DNA of 64,000 nt. Origin: Hyaloperonospora brassicae (Eukaryota > Oomycota > Peronosporomycetes > Peronosporales > Peronosporaceae). Shown here one piece after another: positions 44,043 through 54,898 of the stretch. The DNA is taken from contig CANTFL010001256.1 in the NCBI GenBank assembly GCA_947650285.1, forward strand, positions 1 to 64,000, given 5' to 3'. The position numbers were made by a program, and so were the translations under genes. Numbering within the stretch: the stretch's first letter is position 1; each line of letters begins with the position of its first letter. Below the pieces are notes generated by a model that was given only the letters and a program-made list of their open reading frames with translations, was not told the DNA's origin and did not search any database.

Positions 44043-44066
44043 GTTGGATGATGTGGTCCTTGGAAG

Positions 44067-44084
44067 GACTACAAAGTGCTACCA
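44067..44084 (-). promoter_or_regulatory. E2 primer-binding site
   Basis: TGGTAGCACTTTGTAGTC in minus orientation starts two bases after the 5' LTR, identical over the first nine bases to the E1 site. Confidence 0.85.
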
Positions 44085-44086
44085 GG

Positions 44087-44477
44087 TGTAACGGGGCACA
44101 CCCTTGCGTAACTTAACGCAAGGGTTTTGAGTGCCCCGACAGACGTACACGTGGCAAGCGAGGAAGCGTAGGTAGGGTAAAAGTAGAACTGTTATATTAA
44201 TAAATTAAGTCTTTAAACTACTGTCTCTTCGTTTGACTTAATTCAATTATACTAATATAACTGCATGTATGGTGACGTCTCGTCACCACTCATTGCGCGC
44301 GTCTTGCGGCGATTGGTGGGTTGATATCATCACGATATCAACCAATGAACAGACCCTTTGGTCGACCCTTCAATATCACCACTTTGGTGATATTGTTTTA
44401 AAGAATATCCATCTTTATATTCTTTATTGTCACTTTCCTTAAAGTGACAATTTCATGTAACGGGCTGCCCCGTTACA
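44087..44477 (-). repeat. E2 5' LTR
   Basis: It appears identical to 36494-36884 over all 391 bp, so the insertion, or a recent recombination between copies, is young. Confidence 0.95.
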
Positions 44478-44532
44478 ATCCTATAGTCTACGTCGCGAAA
44501 TGAAAGCAAACGAATACACATGTGGGGTGCCC

Positions 44533-45227
44533 CTAGGCACCACGTGAAAGCCGACACTGGTGACGCTTGTACCTAACACGGAAGGATGCAGGAGTGGATA
44601 AACCGCGGCCCACGTCGTAGTCCGCATAGTGTGACATCTCGCTCCAGTGATTAAGGTCGAGATTCGAGCTAATCTGTAGCGAGCGGACAAGCAGACTGGA
44701 TTGTGGACAGATAACACCTGTGGAGTACGCTGTGTCGAGGGCAACGTTGGCCGCTAAAGTAGCCATGCGATTATACTCGAAAGCGTGGTGCACCCAGCTG
44801 ACGACTGCAATATCTTCAGCGATATTTCGAGCCTCATGATACAGCGCTAAAAGATAGGACTTGAGTGGAGGCCGGCGCATCCGAAGCTGTGTCAGAACCT
44901 TCTTATAGTCTCAAGGATGGGAAGTGACGCGAGATTTCTACTTCGTGCTTGTTGAAATCCATGGACGAGATCTTTGTATGCTGCAGCGGTGTCCGTCATA
45001 TACACCCCAGTCAATGCCACGCTGTTAACCCACACAATTGCTGCCGCATGAGTCATGACGTGTAATTCGATTATAGTCGATCCGGCTCCGCCAGGTCCCG
45101 GATCTCCGCGAGATGGTCCGGCAAAGAAGGGAAAGTACTGGAAATCTGAATCCATATCGTCAGGTAGAGACCGCAGAGGCGCTGGTGCAAAGTGGTGAAG
45201 CACCGTCTCTGCCAGCGCCGATCTCAC
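44533..45227 (-). pseudogene. LINE-B RNase H domain, broken
   Basis: Two minus-strand frames (44892-45227 and 44533-44880) join to an RNase H of the kind attached to oomycete LINE RTs. They show Gly-Asp-Pro-Gly-Pro-Gly-Gly-Ala-Gly near 45,100, a Tyr-Lys-Asp-Leu-Val-His-Gly block, then Val-Ser-Trp-Val...Ala-Thr-Leu-Ala-Ala-Asn-Val-Ala near 44,760. The acidic residue expected at the start (Phe-Phe-Asp-Gly-Gly) reads Phe-Phe-Ala-Gly-Pro. A frame break lies between the pieces. Confidence 0.75.
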
Positions 45228-45249
45228 GAGAGCCTGAGCCCACCCACAA

Positions 45250-47050
45250 ACCCAAAGACCCGGCTGATACGTCGAGCCGCGAAAACGCGCTAGGGCGCGC
45301 AGTAATCCAATCTGGGCTAGTTAATGGTGAACGTCTATCGGCAAGGTCGGGTCCGTCAAACGACGAAGCCGTTCCGTCCAGATTGTGTGGGCTGTCGTCG
45401 CAACTATAAAGGAACAAAGCTCGTTTGTTGCCGCAAAAAAGACTCTCGCGTGCCTCATGTGTCACTTCTCTTGCCGCAAGCGACACCGTAGCCGCTTTCC
45501 ACGATTTGGGCGGTCAAGTTGACAAAGCTTAAGCAAACACCCAAACATTGGCGTCAAGGTCATCCTCAAAACCACCGTGGTGTCCCCAATCGGAAAACAG
45601 ATATTGTTAGTGACGTTGCGTCGCCGGGCACGTCCAAAAGTCATGACTGGCTGGGGCAGAAATAGTAGGTGAACAGATAGGGTTAATGCACGAGCGATTC
45701 CCGGCAGCCCAATTTAAAGAGGGAAACTGTTGCTGTTTAGATGGTACAATGTCCACATGAACTGCGGTAAGGTAACACGAATACGGCGTAAGTCCGTCCA
45801 GTCAATCATATTGGAGCCACGTGAAACAACACGACGGTCTGTGGAAGTGATACGTAGGTCACGACAAAGTTCGCCTTCCCTAGTAATTCGGCGTGCACTT
45901 ATCGTCTTCAGGGTCCTGCGACAGGATATACATAGCTGCTTGCCATCCCATGGTTGTACGATGCGTGTGAAAGCAGGATGTGCCTCAAAGCGAACTGGAA
46001 AGCCGCAGTTTCTAGTCGCCACCATGTCACAATCCACCATAACTGCAACATGAACGACACCCCGTAAAGACCAGCGTCCCAATGCGAGATCTCTGTGCCA
46101 CCTCTATTTAAAAGTCCAATGATGGTTTCTTGGAACCTTTGCCGTAGAAGAAAATATTGAACGTACCAGGGACGGTATGCAACCTAAGGATGGAAATTGA
46201 AGACCAGCGCGAGGCAGAATTGTCCAAAATGCCTTCTTTTTCCCATATGCATCGAAAAAATTGTCAGTGGGAGTAAACCGCACCTCTCCATATCCAAGTT
46301 AATTAAAAGTGAAAGTTTCTCATAGCGTCTGTTGGTCATGGGTAAATTGTCGCCACCAAGCTTGTAGCACTGGCCTTGACGGTCTCTAACTCACGGCAGG
46401 TTCTTCATGGATGCGTGCTGTAGCCGGGTTTCGTCTACACGACCATGGACGGAAGCATCCCTGATAATACCAGTATGAGTTGTGGCAATCATTGCAGACC
46501 GGGCGTTGCCTGCTACGCTTCCGCCAACATTGTATATGACTAAAGAGATAGGCACAAATCGCTCCGCCCGTTTCTGCAGTATTCGGACATCTTGGCCCCC
46601 GGAATCTTTCGCAGCAGTGATGACCATAGCGTTGGCACCTGTCTTCCATAAAGTAGCATATTAGTGTTGTTTTTCATCAGTACCCCATCGATAGGTTTTG
46701 TACTGTGGTTGAGTGACTTCATCTTCCCAAAATATGTCGCCAACAAGAATGTCTCGGGACAAAGCCCTCGTGGCCCACTTTCCAACATTCATGGCAGCAA
46801 GCGTGATAAGCTCTGCACACACACGCGTTATGGACATACCTCCATCTTTAATCGGCAGTGCGCCGTGCTCCTCTCGAACCCACGGTCGCGACCGCCGGCC
46901 ATTGTGCTGTTCTCATACAAAATCCTACAGAAACCCGTGCAGCGTACGGATGATAGCGAGCGAGGGTCAGCAATGGCGTACGACGTAGATGATCTTGGGT
47001 ATAGCGATTGCTCGGGCAAGGAAAGCACGCTGTTCCGCGGTATGAGTCTT
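45250..47050 (-). other. LINE-B region between RT and RNase H
   Basis: Minus-strand open pieces (45714-46082, 46386-46649, 46540-46788) sit where LINE polyproteins have a long weakly conserved stretch. I see no motif strong enough to name. Confidence 0.5.
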
Positions 47051-47059
47051 TTCACGTGC

Positions 47060-48150
47060 TTAAGCGAGACGGGACCGAATAGAACGCAAGCAGAGGTCCC
47101 AAATATGAGTCTGCCACATACCTTGGATCTCCTGGATACCGAGATACCTGAATAGCTCATGGGGGCCGAGCAAAGCAAAGCCGTACGAATGAACTGTTCT
47201 TGCAGAATCGTAGTTACCCATCACCGATACGATGGATTTGGACCGGTTGATGGCGAGGCCTGACACTCTTGCAAACAGACTTAATAGCTCGAGCACCTGT
47301 GGAATAGCGTCGTTACCTCGCAAGTACACCGCCGTGTCATCCACGTAGCTTGGTACAGTTGTTGTGTCCGAACGATCACCTACGAGAAGAATTGTACCAG
47401 TACTGTCAGCGCGGGCACGTATAACATTATATAGGCTATCGCGCGCGAGAATGAATAGAAGGGGTTCCGTGGGGTACCCTTGCCGTATACCGCGTCGAAC
47501 ATTACGCCTCGATAAAAAAAACGTTCACGATAATCGACACGTTGTGTCTTTGTGAAGCACCTCAACCATGGTTATACATTGCTGTGAGAACCCGATCCAC
47601 TTGAGCACATATGATAGAATTGGGAGTTGAAGAGAGTCATAGGCTTTTGCTAAATCGAGTAACAGCACTAGAGAACAATCCAATGAAGCACCGGTCGTTG
47701 CTGCTTTCGTGGCAGCCGCATTGGCCTTAAAAGCTGTTTTGATGGATAGGCCCCGCACAATCCCTACTTAAGCGCTGTCAATTATCGTCGGTAGAAGAAC
47801 ATGGAGCCTCCCTGCAAGAATCTTGGTAAACAGCTTGTAGTCGCTGTTAAGGAGGTCTATGGGCCTAGAATCAAGCAACAATGCGGTGACAGCCAATTTA
47901 TAAGGCACTGGGTGTTGGTATCGCCAAACGAGACCGGTGCCACACCACACTTCAACCTATTCGAGAAAAGTGGTGCTAGAATTAGTGCTAGCGACGTTGG
48001 AAAGTCCTGATAGAATGTGTTTCCATGTTCATGCAGACCGTGTTCCTTGCAGCGCTTGAGCTTCTTTAGAGCAGCAGAGATATCATCAGACGCTATAGTC
48101 GTGATTAAAGCTGTGTCATCCAGGCCTGTGGGGCGTGGAGACTTTCTCAA
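47060..48150 (-). pseudogene. LINE-B reverse transcriptase, broken but active site kept
   Basis: Pieces at 47857-48150, 47768-47950, 47525-47758 and 47060-47344 read RT blocks in order: Leu-Lys-Lys-Leu-Lys-Arg, Pro-Ile-Asp-Leu-Leu-Asn-Ser-Asp-Tyr-Lys, Leu-Leu-Asp-Leu-Ala-Lys-Ala-Tyr-Asp, Ile-Arg-Gln-Gly-Tyr-Pro and the catalytic Tyr-Val-Asp-Asp near 47,340. Several frame breaks separate them. Confidence 0.85.
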
Positions 48151-48940
48151 AAGGCCGCTGTTTGGAGAGGCTTTATAAAATGACGTTGCATAATGCCTGC
48201 CCAGCCGTCAGCCATTTCGTTTGCGAGCCCTCGCGATCGATTGGGTCGATAAGATGCTACCTCAACCAACGACACAATCGTGTCGTTCTAAAATTTCGTG
48301 GAACCACGAGCAAAGAAACGACGCGAGGTTTAATTCGGACATTACATGTGCTGTCGAAGTAAGCGCTCCTTTTTTTGAGCGCTGCCAATAAAGACTACAC
48401 TTAAAAACACACCTTCGAATCACCTGTGGCGTGTCTGCTCCAGGATCAGTATCTTTAGGGATCATGTCTTCAGCAGTGATCTCAATGACGGGAGCAGATA
48501 ACTCCGTCGGCTGCGGACGTGTTCTCTAATAATGTAGTAGTGATGCATGTAGCCGAAGTTAAAGACGTCATAACCGTTGTCGATAGCTCCGATTCACGCT
48601 TCGTTAAACGCGCGTGGTCTCAGACATCATGGATTTGCGGAGCTTTTTTGTACTGATCCCACCACGACGCTCGCCTCTGTGCAGTCGCTTCATCAACAGT
48701 ATCAATATCGTTAAGTGCTGCAACAACTCGCTGCAAATTCATCGAGAGCTTGTTCTACAATTAGAACCACCGATTTTTCTGCACACACAGTAACGAAATT
48801 AACCTGACGAGGCTTTCGCACCGGGACATTTTAAGACGGCACACCTAGACGTAGCGCACCCCGTTATGGTCCGCCGATGGACCTAGGATGGATAATAGTT
48901 AAATGTCTTTGATCCATGCATCATGCGTGGCACTGATGTA

Positions 48941-49674
48941 CTAGCGATCGAGACGCCAACTTGCTTGAACCCCATGGGGAAGTTGGTAGAAATAGGTGTG
49001 CTCCCTTGCGTAGAAAGTGCGGCAATCACGATCGTTCTCTGTCTGGTCCATTTCATCATCCGGGACGTCTTCTAACCTGTTTTGGTCCAGTAAATGTCGT
49101 AGGGCAGTCAAATCATGACGAATGCCATGCACGAAGTACGATAGATCGAGCTGTGTGTATAGGGTGCAATTAAATTCTCCACAGATATTAATTGGACCAT
49201 CATGAACGAGTATGACAGAACTAGCTCCTCGCGAGCAGATTGGTCTGTTGGCGCAATACTTTAACCAAGAAAAAAGCAGCACCATAATGTTGAAATCGGA
49301 CTTTCATCTAATTTCCCGTCCAAAGCTCTTTCTTCCACGCAACAATCTCAGAGACATATGAAAATGGGTTAAGTATGATGGCTGCTCCTCCGCGAAATTC
49401 CTCCGGCTCAGTCCATAGCATCATCCCGCGCTTCTTCTCATACTAGAAACTGCAGGCTTTTCTGCACAGCATGTCCATCGATTGAGCTACTCCATCCACA
49501 ACTCGAGCCCATTGCAGCATCACTAAATCCTGTGCCCACGCTCTTCGCGTTGGCAAACATAAGGATTCCCAAATCTACGCATTTGGTTATTTTTTTATAG
49601 CCCGCTACGTTCTGTGTTCGTACTCCAATGGTGTTATAAACTCGGTTAAACTTGTGCAAACGAAATCCCCTCAA
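48941..49674 (-). pseudogene. LINE-B endonuclease, broken
   Basis: The N-terminal piece (49438-49674) has Val-Arg-Thr-Gln-Asn-Val-Ala-Gly-Tyr, the usual start of such ORF2s. Near 49,390 a Gly-Gly-Ala-Ala-Ile-Ile-Leu-Asn-Pro-Phe block follows in another frame. The C-terminal piece (48941-49285) has Ile-Cys-Gly-Glu-Phe-Asn-Cys-Thr, where Gly-Asp-Phe-Asn is expected, and ends Ser-Trp-Arg-Leu-Asp-Arg. Confidence 0.78.
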
Positions 49675-49699
49675 CGCTGCCTTCTTGCCCGCACTGACG

Positions 49700-52600
49700 C
49701 TGCCATCGTGTCGGTCAGCTGTAGTTCTTGCTCCAGTAGATCAAGTGGGCAGCCATCGAGGTCTCTTCTCACTATGCTCCAGTAAAAGGGTTGGCAAAGC
49801 AAGTATAACAGCTGAGGTACGCTCAGTACCGAAGCTATTGATCCGTTCCCTCCGTCTTTACCATATTAAGAAAAGGCTACCAGATTAGAAGGCTGGCGAA
49901 GGGTACTTGTAACAGCCTCACGCACTGCGGTAGACGAGAAGTTCATAGATGCCTTGGTGTGTGGCATGACCACGTCAGTTGCCGGGTCAAGCATCGACAG
50001 TGTGGGAAGTAGCAAGCAAATAACATTGAGGGCCTCCCATGCAGCAGTATCTACCCGCAAGGTTATATTCGAGCAGTGTAAATTCTTATAGATTTGTGCC
50101 ACTCGACTCCATTTCTGAATCAAGTATGTTGTTCTGCACTCAATAATAGATTTCTGAGCCGATGCCACTGTATTTCACCGTGTGCAGAGAGCCCAAACCC
50201 GCTTAGAAATGCTGCTGTCTTTAGTGAACCTCCGAATAACTGAAAGCTGGGTTCTTTAAGTGATCGCATGGCCAAATTTTAGAAACGATTCCAACGTCAT
50301 AGATTGAAAAAACTCACATGGATGTGGTTAGGATGTAAGAAGATTCGCTAGTTCAGTAGCACAGCTCATGATCCACTCCTCAAGACCCTTCTTCGTAGCC
50401 CGTATTGAGTCGGGAGCTGGGCATGTCTTTTACGTGACGCAACCCAGTATTTAATAGCGGCCAGATTTTAATGTCGCGGTTCAAGCTTAGATGTTTTGTG
50501 GAAAACTGCCCAAGCCATCGATTTTTGCTTTGGGGCGCGGTGAAGTACCTGAGGTGGCCGATTCCGATGAGGGTGCGGGTGACTTTCGTTTTCGAGGCGC
50601 GTTTATTGTGCACTTGTGGGTGTTTGCACTGCGCTGTGCACTTTGTGCCTTATCGGACTCAAAATACTTTCTCATTGATCAGTATGTTCTTCGGTGGGAC
50701 TTTAAACGAAGATTTTAGCCAAATTGTCATCAAGCCTATCTACAAAGACGAATTTTAGAATGCGAGGGAAGTCGACGAGGTCATAATATACAACTGCTGT
50801 TTAATCGTCACAGTCTAAGTCATCTGAATGGTCCACAACTTTGGCGAGGTCCACAATACGTAAGGTGTCATTCATGACTAAAACTGACTCCATCAGCGTG
50901 TCTTCATGTCTCTCATTGCAAGCAACTTTCGCGCATGTTTGGTAATCAACACCCGAGGTCATGGTCCCGTCTATGTCTGCGGGGGTGCCTGTTTCATCTC
51001 TAATTGAGGACCTGCTACTGTCATTATAGGACGTGAAAATGTCGTCTTCGTCTTCCACCTCCAATGACTCGGCACCTTTGTCGGCCGCAAATTTAGGAGC
51101 TAGTGCTGCCGAAGACGGTGATGTAAGAGAGGTTCTCTGGGCGACTGGCTTTGAGCCTAACCGCAAAGATCTTATTTATTTATTTATGAATGCCTTCGGC
51201 TTAGCCTCGACCTGAGCGTTTTGCTGTCGTTTCAGCTCGCCGGCCGTAATATTTAGGTTATATTCGGTATTGCGAAGGCGTGCTGAGGTAACCGCAGATC
51301 TGGTGACTTCCCTGGCCGTACGCTGCGCCTCCCCCCGTTACTTTGATTTCCTCCCAAAGTTTAAAACGTCGATGCACCTTAGACGCATGTCGCTCGCGGG
51401 GGGCGATCATAATTTGTACATCAATAATCGGGGCTACAAGTAGATTCGGTATTTTAGCATCAAATATCATTACTTTTCGAGTGAAGACGCCTCGGATGCT
51501 GCTAGTATAATGGAATTACAGTCCTTACGGTAATGCCTGGAGCATCAAACACGATAACATTGTTGCCAACATTGCCAGTAAGGATACCTTCAGCCATCTG
51601 GTGAATTACGAACTACGACAGGCTTCTTCTTGATACTGCGTAGCGTCAGCCTAACTTGTTACCTCTTTCTCGCATACCCACATACCAACGGGTGTCAATT
51701 ATAAGTACGCCGGTCGCACGTAATAATGCGTGTATCCGGTACTGCGTAACACAAGACGGCATGGTACCTCTTCATGTTGTCCTTTATCTAAAGCGCGTCG
51801 TTAGTTAGACTTGATCTCCGGCTTCGTTTTCTCCGAGGAAGTATCGTTTACTAGCGTCGATCATTTATAATTTGCCGTCGCTTCCGTTGGCATGCTCCAA
51901 GTATGAGTTGCGGAACACGCTTGGCGGCAGCAGTGCTTTCGAGCTGCTCTGCATCCTTCCTTAGCACTAAGTGTAGACGTAAGTGGACATGCTGTGTCTG
52001 TTCCTGCCGCTCCTGATAGATTATAGCCGTCAGACATCGCCTTACGGCATCTGGATTGATTTATACGCGCACCACCATACAGCGTGGTTTTGTCGTATAT
52101 TTCGCCCATCGTCACCTGCATCCTGAGTCGTTATCCTACCAACGACACTTTCTTTGAGTTGCTTTAGCGTAGCACCATCACCTCATTAGCCGCAATGTAC
52201 GTTGAGGGCACTTTTCCACGTTCATCGTAAGCAGTTATCTCAAACAGCAGCGACATTGAATTGGCGATGGTCATTGCCATCTTCGTTTTTTTCAAGTTCA
52301 AAATCAGTACACCAAAATCTGGATGATCATTTCGTGAATTCACGAATGCACGAGCTGAAAATAAAATCTGCAGCTGCCACTTGGACTACCCGGCGCACGT
52401 GTCTTCTGTTTCCTGCAAGTCTACATCTCCACATGGTAGTAGCGCTGCAGCATATGGAGCGTCACGTCAAGTCTTTGATTACAAACAGACCTTCAGCGAA
52501 AAAAGCGGTCGTCGACAGCCATGAAATCGAAAGCATTTATCACGCTCTTGGCTTCGATTTATACGACGCAACGCACGAGACCAAGAGGCGTCGGCCACGT

Positions 52601-53109
52601 CTCGAGCAAATTGACATGTACGTCTGCAGCTGCATCAGCAGGTACCTGGTGACGTCGAAGAAACCTGCGGGTTTAGACCCAAATTATACACACGACAAGG
52701 AGAAGCATCAGCAGGGAGTATTTTTTAAAGGATGCGCAGTGGAGTAGGAAACGAACCTACATCGAGTGGTGTCCGAGGAAGCATCTTGCCTGAGCTTAAC
52801 ACACAAGCGGCAAATCAATATAGTGCCGCCATTTTGTCGCGACCTTGACGGACAAAGTTATGCTGACAGTTGCTTAGGAGCCGACGAGGAATTGCTTGAT
52901 GGTCACAGGAGATCGTAAGGTAGTCGGTACGATAGAGTTTTGCGGAGGACCACTTGTCAATGCGTGTATTTTAATTTATATTGGCTGCAGTAAACATCCG
53001 ACCAGTTCGACTTCCGAAGAAGATACGTATCAGGCAACAGTGTGAACACGGTGGAAGCCGCGGAACCTGTACAGATGCAAATGATCGGGTTTAGCGAGGG
53101 ACGGACATG
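49700..53109. other. Anonymous stretch between LINE-B and element F
   Basis: Many short frames, none with a recognisable domain. Minus-strand pieces at 49866-50168 and 50801-51166 (acidic) could be a decayed LINE-B ORF1, but no zinc knuckle or other landmark supports it. Confidence 0.4.
52202..52747 (+). CDS. Hypothetical protein, 181 aa
   Basis: The longest frame of this stretch. It has no secretion signal, membrane segment or motif that I recognise; the second half is charged and lysine-rich. It is not in an element that I can delimit and has no visible promoter. It may be a chance frame or the end of a degraded gene. Confidence 0.25.
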   Translation: MRALFHVHRKQLSQTAATLNWRWSLPSSFFSSSKSVHQNLDDHFVNSRMHELKIKSAAATWTTRRTCLLFPASLHLHMVVALQHMERHVKSLITNRPSAKKAVVDSHEIESIYHALGFDLYDATHETKRRRPRLEQIDMYVCSCISRYLVTSKKPAGLDPNYTHDKEKHQQGVFFKGCAVE

Positions 53110-53114
53110 CCTAC

Positions 53115-54839
53115 TGTAACGGGGTTACACGTCGACAAATAGTCGACATTAGGTGTGGTGCACACAAGGGATGGAATCTCCTTTAAAGTGATATAAGAAC
53201 ACAGTGTCATTTGTTGAAAACTGATGTCTGTCAACCATTGATTACGAGATTAATTTGTGAAGTTTTGTTCAGGACATTAGCGAGTAGGTTAATTACGTTG
53301 TTCTAAGGTGTTCCTTTACGTTAAAAGAAGAAATAAAATTCAGTTCCCATTTTAAGCCGAAAGACACATCCCACTCTGAGGCATCTTGTGATCGTTTGAG
53401 GAGGTATCAACGCCTAGTAAAGGCAGATACTCCTCGTGCACTCTGTGCGTTGATTCTCTGAATTGTTTGGTCCCCATGGAACAGAGACCGTAATCTCTCT
53501 GATCTTGTTGACTCTTTGGGTCGGGCTCTCCGAACCAAACCTTAGCTCTTGTGGTGGAGTGGTGATAGCTCTTTTGAGGAGTCGATCCTAACTCTCCATT
53601 GGCGCCCGGAAGATCGACTATTGGAGGGGGTACTCCGATTCCGTGTTCCTGATTGCCTTTCTCACCTTGTGTACCCGTCGGTGGGGCGGGTTGCACAAGG
53701 GGACTCGTGTTAATGGAAAATTTGACCGTGTTTGCGATGGGGTCGAGGATCGATCACGGTGTGGATATCTTCACACCACGATCGGGGTTGGTGTGATCAC
53801 GTGGAATTCTTCACGCTATCACTTGTATGCTTGTGGGGTGCTCGATATGAGTCACCCTGATCTGTGAGAGATCGTCTTGTCCAAAATTAGACCTTGATTC
53901 GCGAGCCTTCTGACCACTTGAGCTGTCTCGCGATCTTGGGTCCTCGACCACAAAGAGTTTTCTGCGTCCAGTCGCAGTTGGGGTGTTGTTTGAGAGATCT
54001 TGATCCCTGGCCAAACAATCCAAGCGTATCACTTGAATTTAAGTATGTAAACCTTTTCTTGACGTCGGGTGGCCAATGATCCACCCGTAGGAGAATTCGA
54101 CACGTATACTTTAAAGCAAATTGAAATCTGTTTATTGTTAACCAATCAAACCCAACAGCCCTATCCCTATCCCCAGGTCTTGGATCGTTTGCCACATGTC
54201 GCTCTCTCTAAACGGTAGCGATCTTGTACTTGCATGGCTCACACCTAAGATACTTGTCTGATCGCGATCACATACCTGGTCACTGATCACGATCCCGATC
54301 GCCTCCTGATCGCGATCGCCTTGCTGATCGCGGATCACATGGTGTGCTCCACACCAACTTGATCTCGATCACACACCTGATCTCGAATCATATACCTGAT
54401 CTCGATCACATACCTGATCACTGATCACGATCTCGGTCACTAATCACGATCTCGGTCACTAATCACGATCTCGATCGTCTCCTTGATCGCGATTGCCTTG
54501 ATGATCGCAATTCCCTTCTTGATCGAGTGATCGCCAACGATTACCTTTCACCTCATACCTTGATATAAAATCGCATGTCCCAACCTGCCCGATCTAACAT
54601 CCATTTTAGTCTGACTGTCCAATAGACGCGATCTGACCAGATGTGGAACCGGGCAGCCAACCGTTAACTGGCTCCGACATAACGTGAATGCGATTAGGTT
54701 CTCTACAGAGAATGTCCATAGTCGCTTTATCACATTCTCTGAGCTGTTTGACTCTCTGAGTCGGGTTCATAAAACCATAACTTGCTCGTTGAGCGTTAAA
54801 GTCTTCCCCCTGACTTAGGGGCTGTGTAGATCCGCTACA
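53115..54839 (+). repeat. F 5' LTR, split by a solo LTR
   Basis: The two parts, 53115-53549 and 54735-54839, together match the 538-bp 3' LTR at 61510-62047. Insertion point and orientation are clear by comparison. Confidence 0.88.
53550..54734 (-). repeat. Solo LTR of a GATC-rich family inside the F LTR
   Basis: A 1185-bp block with TGTGATAAAG at its minus-strand start and TCCACCACA at its end, matching the start and end pattern of the E6 LTR family, and sharing words such as tgaccacttgagc near 53,907. No interior is attached. The flanking bases (gctct / ttctc) give no exact duplication. About 26 GATC words crowd 54,180-54,540. Confidence 0.75.
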
Positions 54840-54841
54840 CT

Positions 54842-54859
54842 TGGTAGCTCTTTTGTTAA
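54842..54859 (+). promoter_or_regulatory. F primer-binding site
   Basis: TGGTAGCTCTTTTGTTAA begins two bases after the LTR end, as in E1 and E2, with TGGTAGC shared. Confidence 0.75.
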
Positions 54860-54898
54860 ATCTGAAACTGAGTCATTACGTCTGATCATCTGTGATGT

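Larger units (their letters stand above)
36494..44477 (-). mobile_element. E2: very young, nearly intact Ty3/Gypsy chromovirus
   Basis: A 7984-bp element with two 391-bp LTRs that look identical base for base. The primer site, gag, frameshift cassette, pol, opposing accessory gene and purine tract are all present. The only clear lesion is a single-base frame break in pol within a G run near 39,220. The flanks do not share a target duplication (cgtga on the left, atcct on the right) and belong to two different LINEs. Confidence 0.95.
44478..49674 (-). mobile_element. LINE-B: decayed non-LTR retrotransposon with RNase H
   Basis: On the minus strand the order is endonuclease (49,674-48,940), RT (48,150-47,060), a long post-RT region and a C-terminal RNase H (45,230-44,530). 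It is a different lineage from LINE-A by RT sequence. The 3' end meets the E2 LTR at 44477 without a visible poly-A tail. Confidence 0.78.

Noticed and set aside
50471..50758. Small plus-strand gene of 95 aa
   Set aside because: Overlapping frames on both strands are equally open and none has a recognisable feature.
52202..52747. Secreted effector gene
   Set aside because: No signal peptide and no RxLR- or LFLAK-type motif in the frame.
53590..53615. TGGCGCCCGGAAG as a retroelement primer site
   Set aside because: It lies inside the solo LTR rather than just after an LTR end, and on the wrong strand for that LTR.
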